A DNA stretch of 64,000 nucleotides from the NCBI RefSeq assembly GCF_001434915.1, contig NZ_AZEF01000053.1, forward strand, positions 32,957 through 96,956. The letters run 5' to 3'. The notes beneath the pieces were generated by a model. It did not search any database. It saw only the letters and a list, made by a program, of their open reading frames with translations, and was not told the origin of the DNA. Within the stretch, counting starts at the first letter, position 1. Each line of letters starts with the position of its first letter. Of the stretch, positions 7,642 through 20,521 are shown piece by piece. The position numbers were made by a program, and so were the translations under genes. Origin of the DNA: Liquorilactobacillus capillatus DSM 19910 (GTDB taxonomy: Bacteria; Bacillota; Bacilli; Lactobacillales; Lactobacillaceae).

Positions 7642-8685
7642 CTACTCTTTTTCTTTTTTTCCAACTTCTCCGTCGCCGTTGATATCTTCTCCAATTAAAT
7701 CTTCAACACTTTCAACAAAATGCTGACTCGCATTTATTTCAGCTGGAGTTTGATCCGACGAGGTAATTGCCCCTTTAGGTATTTTCTTCGTATTAGCAAA
7801 TATTTGTATATGCTGTTTTAAATCCTTGAAGACCATCGGCGCATCACCGCCATATTCCCCATCGATATTGATCATCATCTTCTCATCAACAGGCTTAGCC
7901 ACCAGTTTCGATGTTTTCACATACAATATCCGAGGATCATTGACATGCCGGCCGCCATTTAGAACCATTGTCATTAACTGTAAAATTTCAACTAAATTAC
8001 TCGTCTTAACGACAATCAGTGTAAATTTACCATCATCTAACGACGCGTCGGGAACAATTTGTTCAAAGCCACCAATTGAATTAGTTAATGCCAGTAAAAA
8101 CATTGATGCCTTCCCATTGAAAGCTCCTTGGTCGTATTCTAAATGCATTTTTATCGGTTTAACTCGCGGTAAGATTTCCGCGCCTTTTACTAAGTATGCT
8201 AAATACCCGAATAAAGATTTAAATTGCGATGGGACACCGTACGTCAACTCGGTCAACAGTCCACCGCCTGCAATGTTAACAAAATATTTTTGCCCAGCTT
8301 GTCCAATATCCATATTAACTGTATGACCTTTAGCAATAACCTTAGCAGCTGCAACTGGGTCTTCACGCGGTATCCTTAAGGCACGTGCATAATCATTAGT
8401 TGTCCCAGCTGGAATTATTCCCATTTTAGGACGCTGTTTAAGCGGGGCGATTCCGTTTACAACTTCATTGATCGTCCCATCACCACCAGCTGCAACTACC
8501 AAGTTAAAACCGGCACGAGCAACGCGCTCTGCCTCATTACGTGCAGAATCGGGCTCGGGCGTTGTTCGAAAAGCACTGGTCTCATATCCAGCACGCTCTA
8601 AAATATTCAAAATTTCAACCAGATCATTCTTCATTGCTTCACGGCCTGAAGCTGGATTATAAATAACCCTACAACGCTTTTGCAT
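7642..8685 (-). CDS. dagK: Diacylglycerol kinase with EF-hand-like C-terminal loop
   Basis: Soluble DgkB/DagK-type lipid kinase of 347 residues that returns diacylglycerol from lipoteichoic acid synthesis to phosphatidic acid. Visible motifs: YNPASGR near the start, the active-site VAAGGDGTINEVVNG (residues about 64-78) and IPAGTTNDYARAL. The last ~45 residues extend beyond the usual core and are acidic. Residues 334-345 (DINGDGEVGKKE) match the 12-position calcium-binding loop D-x-N-x-D-G-x-V-x-x-x-E. AAGGGGAG precedes the ATG. The gatB stop lies about 40 bases upstream. Confidence 0.93.
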   Translation of the reverse strand: MQKRCRVIYNPASGREAMKNDLVEILNILERAGYETSAFRTTPEPDSARNEAERVARAGFNLVVAAGGDGTINEVVNGIAPLKQRPKMGIIPAGTTNDYARALRIPREDPVAAAKVIAKGHTVNMDIGQAGQKYFVNIAGGGLLTELTYGVPSQFKSLFGYLAYLVKGAEILPRVKPIKMHLEYDQGAFNGKASMFLLALTNSIGGFEQIVPDASLDDGKFTLIVVKTSNLVEILQLMTMVLNGGRHVNDPRILYVKTSKLVAKPVDEKMMINIDGEYGGDAPMVFKDLKQHIQIFANTKKIPKGAITSSDQTPAEINASQHFVESVEDLIGEDINGDGEVGKKEKE

Positions 8686-8726
8686 TACTAACTCCCCTTA
8701 TCCCGATATTCAAGATTGAAATTTTC

Positions 8727-10157
8727 CTAAAGCTTTTTCAAACTTGCTAACAATAATTGGTTAACAACCTTAGGATTGGCTTTACCGCGTGTTTGCTTCA
8801 TAATCTGACCCACTAAGAAACCAATAGCCCGATCCTTACCATTTTTGAAATCTTCAATTGATTTTTCATTGTTTTGAAGTACATCATCAATAATCGGTTG
8901 CAGAACTGCTGGATCCGATAATTGAACAAGGCCTTTTTTCTCAACCCATGCTTTAGGATCACTATCATTAGCAACGATTTCTTTGAAAACCTTTTTAGCT
9001 ATCTTAGATGAAATCGTCGCATCTTGAATCAACTTAATCATAGTCGCCAGATGTTCTGGTGTTAATTTTGTTTCCAGTAATCCAATCTGGTTGGCATTTA
9101 GATATGCATTAACATCGCCCATTAGCCAATTACCAGCTAATTTAGGTTCTGCTCCTTGTGCGACTGTTTCTTCAAAGAAATCTGACATTTCTTTAGTTTG
9201 AGTTAAGACATTTGCATCATATTCAGGTAAACCCCAATCATCAACATAACGTTTCCGACGCATATCCGGCATTTCAGGAATTGATGCTTTAACTTCTTGC
9301 ACCCATTCGTCTGAAATATGTATCGGTGGTAGATCAGGTTCAGGGAAGTAACGATAATCACTCGCCCCTTCTTTAACACGCATTAAGATCGTTTCGCCTG
9401 AAGGTTCATCGAAACGACGTGTTTCTTGTCTAATCTTTCCGCCAGCCATTAGCACTCTTTGCTGCCGTCTTGATTCATAGTGCGCGCCCTTGCGGACATG
9501 CTCAAACGAGTTAAGGTTCTTCATTTCAGTTCTAGTTCCTAATTCAGCAGCACCGATCGGACGAACAGACACGTTAACATCCGCACGCATTGATCCTTCT
9601 TCCATTTTAACATCTGAAATACCGGTAAATTGAATTATTTGACGTAATCGTGTCAAATAGGCATACGCTTCATCTGCAGATGAAATATCCGGTTTCGAAA
9701 CAATTTCAATCAACGGTGTGCCTTGACGGTTAAGATCTACGTAAGAATAGCCATCGGGATTATGGGTGTTCTTACCCGCATCTTCCTCAACATGCATTTC
9801 TTCGATCCCAATCTTCTTTTTCTTTCCATCAACTTCAATTTCAAGCCAGCCATGACGTCCGATTGGTGTCTGTGCCTGTGTGATTTGGTAAGCCTTTGGA
9901 TTATCTGGGTAAAAATAGTTTTTACGGTCAAAATGAATATCACGGGTAACGTCACAATGCAGAGCTAGAGCTGCTCGCATTCCAAATTCTAATGCTCGTT
10001 TATTGATTGTAGGCAAGACACCAGGAAAAGCCCAGTCAACGACATTAGTGTTGGTGTTAGGTTCCGCACCATAATTAACCGGTGCTGGTGAAAAAGCCTT
10101 AGAAGCAGTTTTCATTTCAATATGAACTTCTAAACCAATTGTTGTTTCAAAATTCAT
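8727..10157 (-). CDS. gatB: Asp-tRNA(Asn)/Glu-tRNA(Gln) amidotransferase subunit B
   Basis: 476 residues, the usual length. GatB binds the misacylated tRNA, phosphorylates the glutamyl or aspartyl side chain and receives ammonia from GatA. Signatures include [11 protein letters not shown] at the start, [27 protein letters not shown] and a C-terminal YqeY-like helical domain (from about residue 330). Its ATG overlaps the gatA stop by one base (TAATG), so translation is coupled. A role in supplying Gln-tRNA and possibly Asn-tRNA is inferred from the family. Confidence 0.97.
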   Translation of the reverse strand: MNFETTIGLEVHIEMKTASKAFSPAPVNYGAEPNTNTNVVDWAFPGVLPTINKRALEFGMRAALALHCDVTRDIHFDRKNYFYPDNPKAYQITQAQTPIGRHGWLEIEVDGKKKKIGIEEMHVEEDAGKNTHNPDGYSYVDLNRQGTPLIEIVSKPDISSADEAYAYLTRLRQIIQFTGISDVKMEEGSMRADVNVSVRPIGAAELGTRTEMKNLNSFEHVRKGAHYESRRQQRVLMAGGKIRQETRRFDEPSGETILMRVKEGASDYRYFPEPDLPPIHISDEWVQEVKASIPEMPDMRRKRYVDDWGLPEYDANVLTQTKEMSDFFEETVAQGAEPKLAGNWLMGDVNAYLNANQIGLLETKLTPEHLATMIKLIQDATISSKIAKKVFKEIVANDSDPKAWVEKKGLVQLSDPAVLQPIIDDVLQNNEKSIEDFKNGKDRAIGFLVGQIMKQTRGKANPKVVNQLLLASLKKL

Positions 10158-11620
10158 TAATTTTGCCCCCCAATCATTGGTACTTGCTTGTGAAAGTCAG
10201 TTTCTTGTTCGAAAGCATAACCTGCACGGTACATTGTTTTTTCATCAAATTGATTTGCGATCAATTGCAACCCAATTGGCAAGCCCTTGCTATAGCCAGC
10301 TGGTAGCGACATACCTGGTAGACCAGCAAGGTTAACTGGAATAGTTAAGATATCGTTCATATACATCGTTACAGGGTCCTTAATATCTTCACCGATCCCA
10401 AAGGCTGTTGTCGGTGTTGTTGGTCCTAAGATTAAATCGTATTTTGCAAAAACTTGGGCAAAATCTTGACAAATCAAGGTTCTAACCTGAGCCGCTTTCT
10501 TAAAGAAAGCATCATATGTTCCTGCAGATAAGGAGAACGTCCCCAGCATTATCCGTCGTTTAACTTCATCACCGAAACCTTCGGACCGTGATTTAACATA
10601 GACATCTTCCAGGTTTTTGACTTCTTGTGCGCGGTGACCATAACGAATACCATCAAAGCGCTGCAAGTTAGACGAAGCTTCCGAAGAAGCGATAATGTAG
10701 TATACGGGTACTCCATACTTACTATGCGGTAAGCTGACTTCATCTACAGTTGCACCTAGTTTTTCGAAGACAGAGATAGCATCCTTGATAGCCTTCTTAA
10801 CGTCAGCGGCAATTCCTTCACCTAAATATTCTTTAGGAACAGCGATCCGCATTCCCTTTACACCAGCAGCGATTCCCTGTGCAAAATCAGGTACTTCATG
10901 CTTAGAACTAGTGAAATCTCGTGGATCTGCCCCACTGATCGCATTTAAGAGCTGTGCATTATCCTTAACATTTCTTGTAAATGGTCCAATCTGATCCAAA
11001 CTGGATGCAAAAGCAATTAAACCGTAACGTGAAACACGACCATAAGTTGGTTTAACACCGACAATTCCGTTAAAAGATGCAGGTTGACGAATTGAGCCAC
11101 CAGTATCTGAACCAAGTGAAGCAACTACTTCACCAGCGGCAACTGCTGCAGCTGAACCACCAGAAGATCCACCAGGGACTTTGGTCTGATCCCAAGCATT
11201 TTTGGTTGTTTTAAAAGCTGAGTTCTCAGTTGAACCACCCATTGCAAATTCATCTAAGTTTGTTTTACCAATCGTTATCGTTTGAGCAGCTTTTAGCTTT
11301 TCAATAACAGCCGCATCATAAATTGGATTAAAGTTTTCTAGAATCTTACTTGCTGCCGTTGTTGTTAAACCTTTGGTTACAATATTATCTTTAATTCCCA
11401 ATGGTATCCCAGCCAAAATGTTATCAGCGTCAATTCCCTTTTGGTCTAGCTCAGCTGCTTGTTTTAAAGCTCCCTGTTCATCGACACTCAAAAAAGCTGC
11501 AACTTTTTGTTCACGCTCTTTGATTGCAGCAAGTGTTTCTTTGGTTAGTTCAGTTACACTGATTTCTTTTTTTACAAGCAAATCATGTAAGCTGGTTAAA
11601 TCATTTGCAAAGTAGTCCAT
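10157..11620 (-). CDS. gatA: Asp-tRNA(Asn)/Glu-tRNA(Gln) amidotransferase subunit A
   Basis: 487-residue amidase-signature protein that hydrolyses glutamine and channels ammonia to GatB. The Ser-cisSer-Lys triad is readable as Lys77 (GIKDNI), Ser152 ([14 protein letters not shown]) and Ser176 ([10 protein letters not shown]). These are offset by two residues from the characterised Staphylococcus aureus enzyme as recalled. The gene starts three bases after the gatC stop. Confidence 0.97.
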   Translation of the reverse strand: MDYFANDLTSLHDLLVKKEISVTELTKETLAAIKEREQKVAAFLSVDEQGALKQAAELDQKGIDADNILAGIPLGIKDNIVTKGLTTTAASKILENFNPIYDAAVIEKLKAAQTITIGKTNLDEFAMGGSTENSAFKTTKNAWDQTKVPGGSSGGSAAAVAAGEVVASLGSDTGGSIRQPASFNGIVGVKPTYGRVSRYGLIAFASSLDQIGPFTRNVKDNAQLLNAISGADPRDFTSSKHEVPDFAQGIAAGVKGMRIAVPKEYLGEGIAADVKKAIKDAISVFEKLGATVDEVSLPHSKYGVPVYYIIASSEASSNLQRFDGIRYGHRAQEVKNLEDVYVKSRSEGFGDEVKRRIMLGTFSLSAGTYDAFFKKAAQVRTLICQDFAQVFAKYDLILGPTTPTTAFGIGEDIKDPVTMYMNDILTIPVNLAGLPGMSLPAGYSKGLPIGLQLIANQFDEKTMYRAGYAFEQETDFHKQVPMIGGQN

Positions 11621-11623
11621 TTA

Positions 11624-11926
11624 CTATGCTCCCTCGCTTTCATCAATAATTGCCGGAACTTTGATAAATCCGTCCTGATGATCTGGAACATTCTTCATCA
11701 GTAATTCACGATCCATCCCTTTGACCGCTTTATCCTCACGCATAGTATCTACGGCATCCGTTACATGTGTCGTAACTTCAACTCCCGTTGTATCAACATC
11801 ACTAAGCTGTTGGACCATGTTGATTATTTCATCCATTTGTCCGGTAAATTTTTGTAACTCTTCCTTCGAAAAAGTAAGTTTAGCCAGTCCCGCGACATGT
11901 GCTACTTTGTCTTCACTAATTGCCAT
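11624..11926 (-). CDS. gatC: Asp-tRNA(Asn)/Glu-tRNA(Gln) amidotransferase subunit C
   Basis: 100-residue small subunit that wraps around GatA and stabilises the GatAB heterodimer. Typical features are [17 protein letters not shown] at the N-terminus and MREDKAV in the C-terminal third. First gene of gatCAB, with AGGAGAG before the ATG. Confidence 0.95.
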   Translation of the reverse strand: MAISEDKVAHVAGLAKLTFSKEELQKFTGQMDEIINMVQQLSDVDTTGVEVTTHVTDAVDTMREDKAVKGMDRELLMKNVPDHQDGFIKVPAIIDESEGA

Positions 11927-11957
11927 TTACTCTCCTTCTTTCTTCTTTTATAGTTTT

Positions 11958-11966
11958 ATTCTAGCA
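11958..11966 (-). promoter_or_regulatory. Extended -10 promoter of gatCAB
   Basis: Minus strand TGCTAGAAT about 32 bases before the gatC ATG. No clear -35. It indicates that gatCAB has its own start besides any read-through from camS. Confidence 0.5.
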
Positions 11967-12037
11967 TATCTAATTTAACAAATGCGCACTTGAATCTAAT
12001 TCAAGCTTTTTCAGTTAACTAGGTCATTGCAGGCTTG

Positions 12038-15240
<3,203 letters not shown>

Positions 15241-17472
15241 TTATTTTTTTGTGATTGGTGCAAAGGCTGCTAACAAACGCTTGATTCCCTTTCCATCAAA
15301 GGCAATATCAAGCTCAAGATCTTCACCTTGACCGGAAGTCTTAACAACAGTCCCATTTCCCCAAGCTTTATGGGTGACCTTATCACCAATTTGCCATGTC
15401 TTTTTATCAGCACCAGTTCCTCGGTTAACTTCAACAGTTCCTGCAGGCTGGCGGTAAATATGCTGCCGTATGGCAGTCTGTTTAGTAGCGTTGTTCTTCT
15501 TCCCCGGTGCAGTATTGGCTACTTTATGGTTATCAGCTTGTATCAACTCAGGTTCAATCTCACTAATGAAGCGCGACGCAGGATTCGTTTGCCGCCGGCC
15601 ATACAACATTCTCGAAAGAGCATTAGTCAAGTACAAGGCTTTTTCAGCTCGTGTAATTCCCACATAAGCTAAACGCCGTTCCTCTTCCAGTTCACTTTCA
15701 TCCATCATCGAACGAGACAATGGGAAGAGCCCTTCTTCCAAACCCATTAAAAAGACAACTGGAAATTCCAACCCCTTAGCTGCATGTAGCGTCATCAACG
15801 TAACTTCATTGATATCTTCTTCCACACCATCTTGGTCTGAGACAAGTGCCAGATCAGCCAAAAAATCAACGAAGGGATCACTAGCTTCATCTTCTGGTTC
15901 CCAGTGATCATCAAATTGCTTGGTAACCGTTAAAAATTCATTTAGGTTATCAAGACGGCTTTGATTCTCAAGATTTTTAGTAGCCTCCAATGCCGCTTTG
16001 TAACCTGTTTTATCTAAAAGCTGTTCTGTCAGTTCTGTAACACTAACTTTATCTTGCAATATATGCAGTTGCTTAATTGTCTCAGCAAAGCTACTTAAAG
16101 CACGGCTAGCCTTACCTGAGATATCCGCCAGAACCGAATTACTAGCAGCATCTAGCAACGATAGATCATTCATTTCAGCAAATGCTGTTAACTTTTCAAG
16201 GCTAGTTGCGCCGATTCCACGCTTAGGTTCATTAACAATTCGTTCAAAACTAATGTTGTCTTGTGGATTAGCTATTAAGCGAATATATGCTAAAACATCC
16301 ATAATTTCTTTTCGATCGTAGAATTTATGCGCACCCACTATTTTATAAGGGATATTAGCTTTGATAAAAGTTTCTTCAATTACACGGGATTGGGCGTTTG
16401 TCCGGTATAAGATTGCAAAAGATCCATAATTATAATTATTTTCACGCATTAACTTTTGAATATTACGAACGACATAAAAAGCCTCATCGTTTGCATTCTG
16501 ACCACGAAAATAATGAATTTTCTCACCTTGAATATTATTAGTCCAGAGTTGTTTCTCTTTACGCTTAACATTATTTTTTATAACCGCGTTAGCTGCTTGT
16601 AAAATATTTTTAGTTGAACGGTAATTTTGTTCTAATTTAACGATTTTCGTATCTGGATAATCCTGTTCAAAGTTAAGAATATTTTCCATGTTTGCACCGC
16701 GCCAGCCGTAGATACTTTGATCAGCATCCCCAACGACACATATGTTATGGTTGCCTTTGGCTAAACTATTAACTAATTCATACTGTGCCTCATTCGTATC
16801 TTGGTATTCATCGACGTGAATATACAAAAACTTTCGTTGATAATATTGCAGTATTTCAGGTTCTTCTTCAAAGAGCCTTAAAGTCAACATTATCAAATCA
16901 TCAAAATCAACGGCCTGATTTTGCTCTAGGCGCTTTTGATATTCCGCATACACATCTGCTACTACCTTTTCAAAGGGTGACTGCGCTTCCTGTGCAAAAG
17001 TTTTAGCTGTTTTCAAAGCATTTTTAGCATTCGAAATAGCACCCAGTAACGAACGAGGGTCAAATTTTTTAGGATCTATATTTAAGTCCGCTAAAATATG
17101 TTTAACTAGTGTTCGCTGTTCACTAGTTCCTGTGATTGTAAATGCACGATTATAACCTAATTTATCGATATCTCTTCTTAAAATACGCACACATAATGCA
17201 TGAAAGGTCGAAACCCAGACATCTTCTGAGCCCTCACCTAACAGTGCATTTACTCGTTCACGCATTTCCTTAGCTGCCTTATTGGTAAAGGTAATTGCGA
17301 GAATATTCCACGGATTGACATTTTTTTCTTTGATCAAATAAGCAACGCGGTGGGTTAAAACCCTTGTTTTACCACTTCCAGCACCTGCAATTATCAATAA
17401 CGGCCCTTCAGTACATAAAACAGCATCTCTTTGCTTATCATTCATTCCCTTTAATAGATCATCTGCTACCAC
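15241..17472 (-). CDS. pcrA: ATP-dependent DNA helicase PcrA
   Basis: 743-residue superfamily-1 helicase (UvrD/Rep class, 3'-5') for repair, rolling-circle replication and removal of RecA filaments. Motifs: Walker A IIAGAGSGKTRVLTHR (~27-42), FTNKAAKEM, HVDEYQDTN, VVGDADQSIYGWRGA, NYRST, MTLHAAKGLEFPVVFL and RRLAYVGITRA. The C-terminal tudor-like RNA-polymerase-interaction segment (WQIGDKVTHKAWGNGTVV) is present. GTG start with AGAGGA ten bases upstream. First gene of pcrA-ligA-camS. Confidence 0.97.
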   Translation of the reverse strand: MVADDLLKGMNDKQRDAVLCTEGPLLIIAGAGSGKTRVLTHRVAYLIKEKNVNPWNILAITFTNKAAKEMRERVNALLGEGSEDVWVSTFHALCVRILRRDIDKLGYNRAFTITGTSEQRTLVKHILADLNIDPKKFDPRSLLGAISNAKNALKTAKTFAQEAQSPFEKVVADVYAEYQKRLEQNQAVDFDDLIMLTLRLFEEEPEILQYYQRKFLYIHVDEYQDTNEAQYELVNSLAKGNHNICVVGDADQSIYGWRGANMENILNFEQDYPDTKIVKLEQNYRSTKNILQAANAVIKNNVKRKEKQLWTNNIQGEKIHYFRGQNANDEAFYVVRNIQKLMRENNYNYGSFAILYRTNAQSRVIEETFIKANIPYKIVGAHKFYDRKEIMDVLAYIRLIANPQDNISFERIVNEPKRGIGATSLEKLTAFAEMNDLSLLDAASNSVLADISGKASRALSSFAETIKQLHILQDKVSVTELTEQLLDKTGYKAALEATKNLENQSRLDNLNEFLTVTKQFDDHWEPEDEASDPFVDFLADLALVSDQDGVEEDINEVTLMTLHAAKGLEFPVVFLMGLEEGLFPLSRSMMDESELEEERRLAYVGITRAEKALYLTNALSRMLYGRRQTNPASRFISEIEPELIQADNHKVANTAPGKKNNATKQTAIRQHIYRQPAGTVEVNRGTGADKKTWQIGDKVTHKAWGNGTVVKTSGQGEDLELDIAFDGKGIKRLLAAFAPITKK

Positions 17473-17508
17473 TTATTTTCAATCCTCTCTTTAGTCCAGT
17501 CGGTTTTC

Positions 17509-17517
17509 ATTATAGCA
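17509..17517 (-). promoter_or_regulatory. Extended -10 promoter of pcrA-ligA-camS
   Basis: Minus strand TGCTATAAT, a perfect extended -10, about 37 bases before the pcrA GTG. No -35 match at the usual distance. Confidence 0.65.
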
Positions 17518-17653
17518 AAAAAAAGATAACACTTCTTTAAAAAAAGAAACAAATCTGAACTCTCCAGATCGACGCTTCCTCTCTAAAGCCGTGTATCTCT
17601 CATATACGGAAATAACCTGCTATTTTAGCAAAAGATAGCTAAGAAGTTGCTTA

Positions 17654-18847
17654 TTAGTTTTCTTCTTTCTTGATTACTTCACCGTTACTTTCTTCTTGCT
17701 CTTGTTTTTCACTTTCAACTGGTTCTTTACAAATTCCAGTCGCATCGATTTGCTGCAATGCGGCTGCAACTGTATCTGCTAAAACAACTATATATCCGGA
17801 CTCACGTGTATGCGCAGTCTTAGGATAACGATAAAAATGGTAATACCAGTTGTCTTTAAGGACCCACTGTGTCCTCAAGCGATTCATATCTTCAACACAT
17901 AGTGAAACCGCAACGGTCGGCTGTAAAAGTTTTACTTGTGGTAACGGCATATGTGTCAGTGCACGCAGGTGCTGTTCAAACATTGAAACGTTAGTTGCTT
18001 TATCAAAAACATACCCTGCTTTGTGTGGTGCAGGGACAATACGCTTAACATACAGCGTTCCATTCTTAGTTAGAAAGAATGCGATCTCCAAAATACCAAC
18101 ATAATTTAATTCGTTAGAAATATCACTTGCTAGCCGTTGAACTTCTGCTTTTATTTCAGAGGAGACCTCAGCTTTAACGATCGACTGATACAATTGGTGT
18201 TCATGGTAGATATTTTCAACTATCGGAAACATGTTAAGATCACCATTAGCTTCTTTCGCAATAATTACTGATAGTTCTTTTTCATATGGAATCCATGCTT
18301 CTAAAATAAATGTCCCCAAGTCAACTAGATCCGCACATTTAGAAATATCCGATTGCTTTCTGATAATTTGTTGGCGTCTACGTCCGTAACCTTTTTGAAT
18401 TGGCTTTAAAACACAAGGATACCCGATTGAACCGATCGACTGATAGACATCGTCAAGGCCCACGATCGTTGCATAAGGAGCAATATTAATATTAATCTGT
18501 TCAAGGAAAGCTCGTTCCAGCAATCTATCTTGGGCATTTTCAAGTGCTTCTTTTCCTTGTGGCACTCGTGTAAAACGTTCTAAAAAGGCAATTACCTCGG
18601 CGGAAATATTCTCAGATTCATAAGTTACAATATCGCAGCGTTCTGCAAAATCCTGCAGTTTACCTTTATCATCTTGCTGTCCGATAATTCTTAAATCAGC
18701 TTCTTGCATTGTAGGGGCAGCTTCTTCAGCACCATAAGCTACTACTCTGAAACCCATTTTTTTTGCAGCTTTGACCAGCATAATACCATTAGGACTATTA
18801 CCAATGATTCCAATTGTACTTCCAGGAAATAATACTTCGTTATCCAT
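17654..18847 (-). CDS. Orphan PurK-like ATP-grasp protein with degenerate active-site motifs
   Basis: 397 residues from the ATG at 18847 (MDNEVLFPGSTIGIIG). An ATG at 18919 adds 24 unlike residues and lacks a ribosome binding site. The fold order follows PurK: PreATP-grasp domain (GIIGNSPNGIML), ATP-grasp (YPCVLKPIQKGYGRRRQ, residues about 144-159) and PurK C-terminal domain. The glycine-rich loop lacks the GGYDGKGQ pattern. The metal-site motif, usually NEIAPRPHNSGH, reads KRIVPAPHKAGY (about 268-279). The last ~25 residues are acidic/charged. No purine genes are adjacent. True PurK activity is doubtful; an ATP-grasp ligase or a regulatory relative fits better. Confidence 0.75.
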   Translation of the reverse strand: MDNEVLFPGSTIGIIGNSPNGIMLVKAAKKMGFRVVAYGAEEAAPTMQEADLRIIGQQDDKGKLQDFAERCDIVTYESENISAEVIAFLERFTRVPQGKEALENAQDRLLERAFLEQININIAPYATIVGLDDVYQSIGSIGYPCVLKPIQKGYGRRRQQIIRKQSDISKCADLVDLGTFILEAWIPYEKELSVIIAKEANGDLNMFPIVENIYHEHQLYQSIVKAEVSSEIKAEVQRLASDISNELNYVGILEIAFFLTKNGTLYVKRIVPAPHKAGYVFDKATNVSMFEQHLRALTHMPLPQVKLLQPTVAVSLCVEDMNRLRTQWVLKDNWYYHFYRYPKTAHTRESGYIVVLADTVAAALQQIDATGICKEPVESEKQEQEESNGEVIKKEEN

Positions 18848-19092
18848 TCTCTCACTACTTTCTTTCTCGTCAGTTAATATCAGCCTATGGGATTCTTTAC
18901 TCTCTAAACAAACGTACATATTATCATAAACTATCTATGCTTTAAGTTTTTGATCAATATTCCAAAAACCGATCTTCTCTGCTTACTGCCGCCTCTCTAT
19001 GATTCTTTCATCTCACATTTTACCATACATTCCAGCTGGCAATTATTTATTCATTCTAAAAAAACTACTTAACATTTACTTTTTCTTAAAAA

Positions 19093-19140
19093 CTAGCAAA
19101 AAAGCCGCATCAAAAAAACTAGCAAAAAAGCCGCATCAAA
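19093..19140. repeat. 26-bp tandem duplication of a terminator arm
   Basis: CTAGCAAAAAAGCCGCATCA occurs at 19093 and again at 19119 (period 26). The second copy forms the left arm of the pbuX terminator; the first duplicates that arm and its A tract. Confidence 0.85.
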
Positions 19141-19157
19141 AATTTTTGATGGGGCTT
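19124..19157 (-). terminator. Terminator of xpt-pbuX
   Basis: 15-base arms 19128-19142 and 19143-19157 with one mismatch (AAGCC...GGCTT ends). On the minus strand the hairpin is followed by a run of U. It lies about 70 bases after the pbuX stop. Confidence 0.8.
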
Positions 19158-19225
19158 CTTATCGTCAACAATTAGACACAAACGCTCCATAAATCACAGG
19201 CTGACACTTATAGACCTACTTATTT

Positions 19226-20521
19226 TTATTTTTCTAAACCACTACGGCCTTTAAAAGTAAGGTTCAAGATGACTGAAACCAAACTCGCGACAACTATTCC
19301 ATTGCCCAGTAACAACTGAATAGTTTTAGGAAGAAACTGAAAAATCTCAGGATAAACCGCAACACCTAATCCTAATCCGATTGAAAGTGCCACGATCAAT
19401 AAATTTTTTTGGTTAGAAAAATCAACTTTCAACAACATCCGCATTCCTTGCACACTGATCATTGCAAACATCACTAGCATCGCGCCACCTAAAACAGGTG
19501 TTGGAATGATCGTGGCTACCGCACCTATTTTGGGCAGCAGACCCATTAGCATTAATAATGCTGCCGACCAGTAAATCGGCTTTTTTGTTTTAATACCTGA
19601 AAGCTGTAACAAGCCAACATTTTGTGAAAAAGTCGTATACGGAAAAGTATTAAAAATACCGCCTAAAATAGCCGCCATCCCTTCAGCACGATAACCGCGT
19701 TTCAAATCAGCAGCTGTAATCTGTTTATTTAAAACATCGCCTAAAGCAAAGAAAACTCCGGTTGATTCAACCATTGAGACCAATGCAATAATAATCATCG
19801 TGATTGAAGAGGACCACTCAAAATGCGGTGCGCCAAAATAAAAGGGCTGTGGTATCCGGAACCATGAGGCTTCTATGATCGGAGTCAAAGAGACCATTCC
19901 CATCGCTGCTGCAATAAGGGTTCCTACGATCAATCCCAATAAAACAGAGATTGTATTTATAAATCTTTTACCCCAGACCTGAATAACTAAAATAACACCA
20001 ATCGTAATGAATCCCAACAGAACATTATCTAACTTGCCAAAGTTTGGAGCAGTTGCGTCACCACCACCAATGTTCTGAACAGCGATAGGTATTAGCGTTA
20101 ACCCAATCACTGTTATCAAAGATCCTGTCACCACTGGTGGAAATAACTTCTTGATTTTTGAAAATTGACCAGCAATTAGAAACACAAAAATTCCAGCAAT
20201 TATAATAGCTCCATACATTGTACCAATCGTAAATTCCTTGCCGATCATTTTTAAAGGACCTACGGCTTGAATCGCACACCCTAAAATAACCGGTAGGCCG
20301 ATCCCAAAATACCGATTTCGCAAAAGCTGCAGCAAGGTTGCCAAACCACACATAAAAATATCAATTGAAACTAAGTATGTCATCTGTGCACTATTGAATT
20401 TCAGCGCAGTTCCTATTAGCAAGGGAACGGCAATTGCACCCGAATACATTGCTAATAAATGCTGTAGTCCCAAAACAGCTGCTTTACCATTACTGACGTT
20501 TTTTTCGATTTCCTTAATCAT
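19226..20521 (-). CDS. pbuX: Xanthine permease, NCS2 family
   Basis: 431-residue membrane protein with 12-14 hydrophobic segments, homologous to the NCS2 purine/H+ symporters. Recognisable parts are the first segment GLQHLLAMYSGAIAVPLLIG and the later SMVESTGVFFALGDV, equivalent to the QxExTGVF-type substrate motif. The ATG at 20521 follows GGGGAG by eight bases; a longer in-frame reading runs back into xpt. It overlaps the xpt stop by eight bases. With xpt it forms the standard guanine-riboswitch purine salvage unit: import of xanthine, then ribosylation. Confidence 0.93.
   Translation of the reverse strand: MIKEIEKNVSNGKAAVLGLQHLLAMYSGAIAVPLLIGTALKFNSAQMTYLVSIDIFMCGLATLLQLLRNRYFGIGLPVILGCAIQAVGPLKMIGKEFTIGTMYGAIIIAGIFVFLIAGQFSKIKKLFPPVVTGSLITVIGLTLIPIAVQNIGGGDATAPNFGKLDNVLLGFITIGVILVIQVWGKRFINTISVLLGLIVGTLIAAAMGMVSLTPIIEASWFRIPQPFYFGAPHFEWSSSITMIIIALVSMVESTGVFFALGDVLNKQITAADLKRGYRAEGMAAILGGIFNTFPYTTFSQNVGLLQLSGIKTKKPIYWSAALLMLMGLLPKIGAVATIIPTPVLGGAMLVMFAMISVQGMRMLLKVDFSNQKNLLIVALSIGLGLGVAVYPEIFQFLPKTIQLLLGNGIVVASLVSVILNLTFKGRSGLEK

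Noticed and set aside
11991..12014. CTTGAA/TTCAAG hairpin followed by T residues on the plus strand
   Set aside because: It is oriented as a plus-strand terminator but no plus-strand gene is present; too short to call.
17589..17609. CCGTGTAT/ATATACGG hairpin between pcrA and the PurK-like gene
   Set aside because: A stable 8-bp stem, but without a U tract or neighbouring start that would give it a role; left unannotated.
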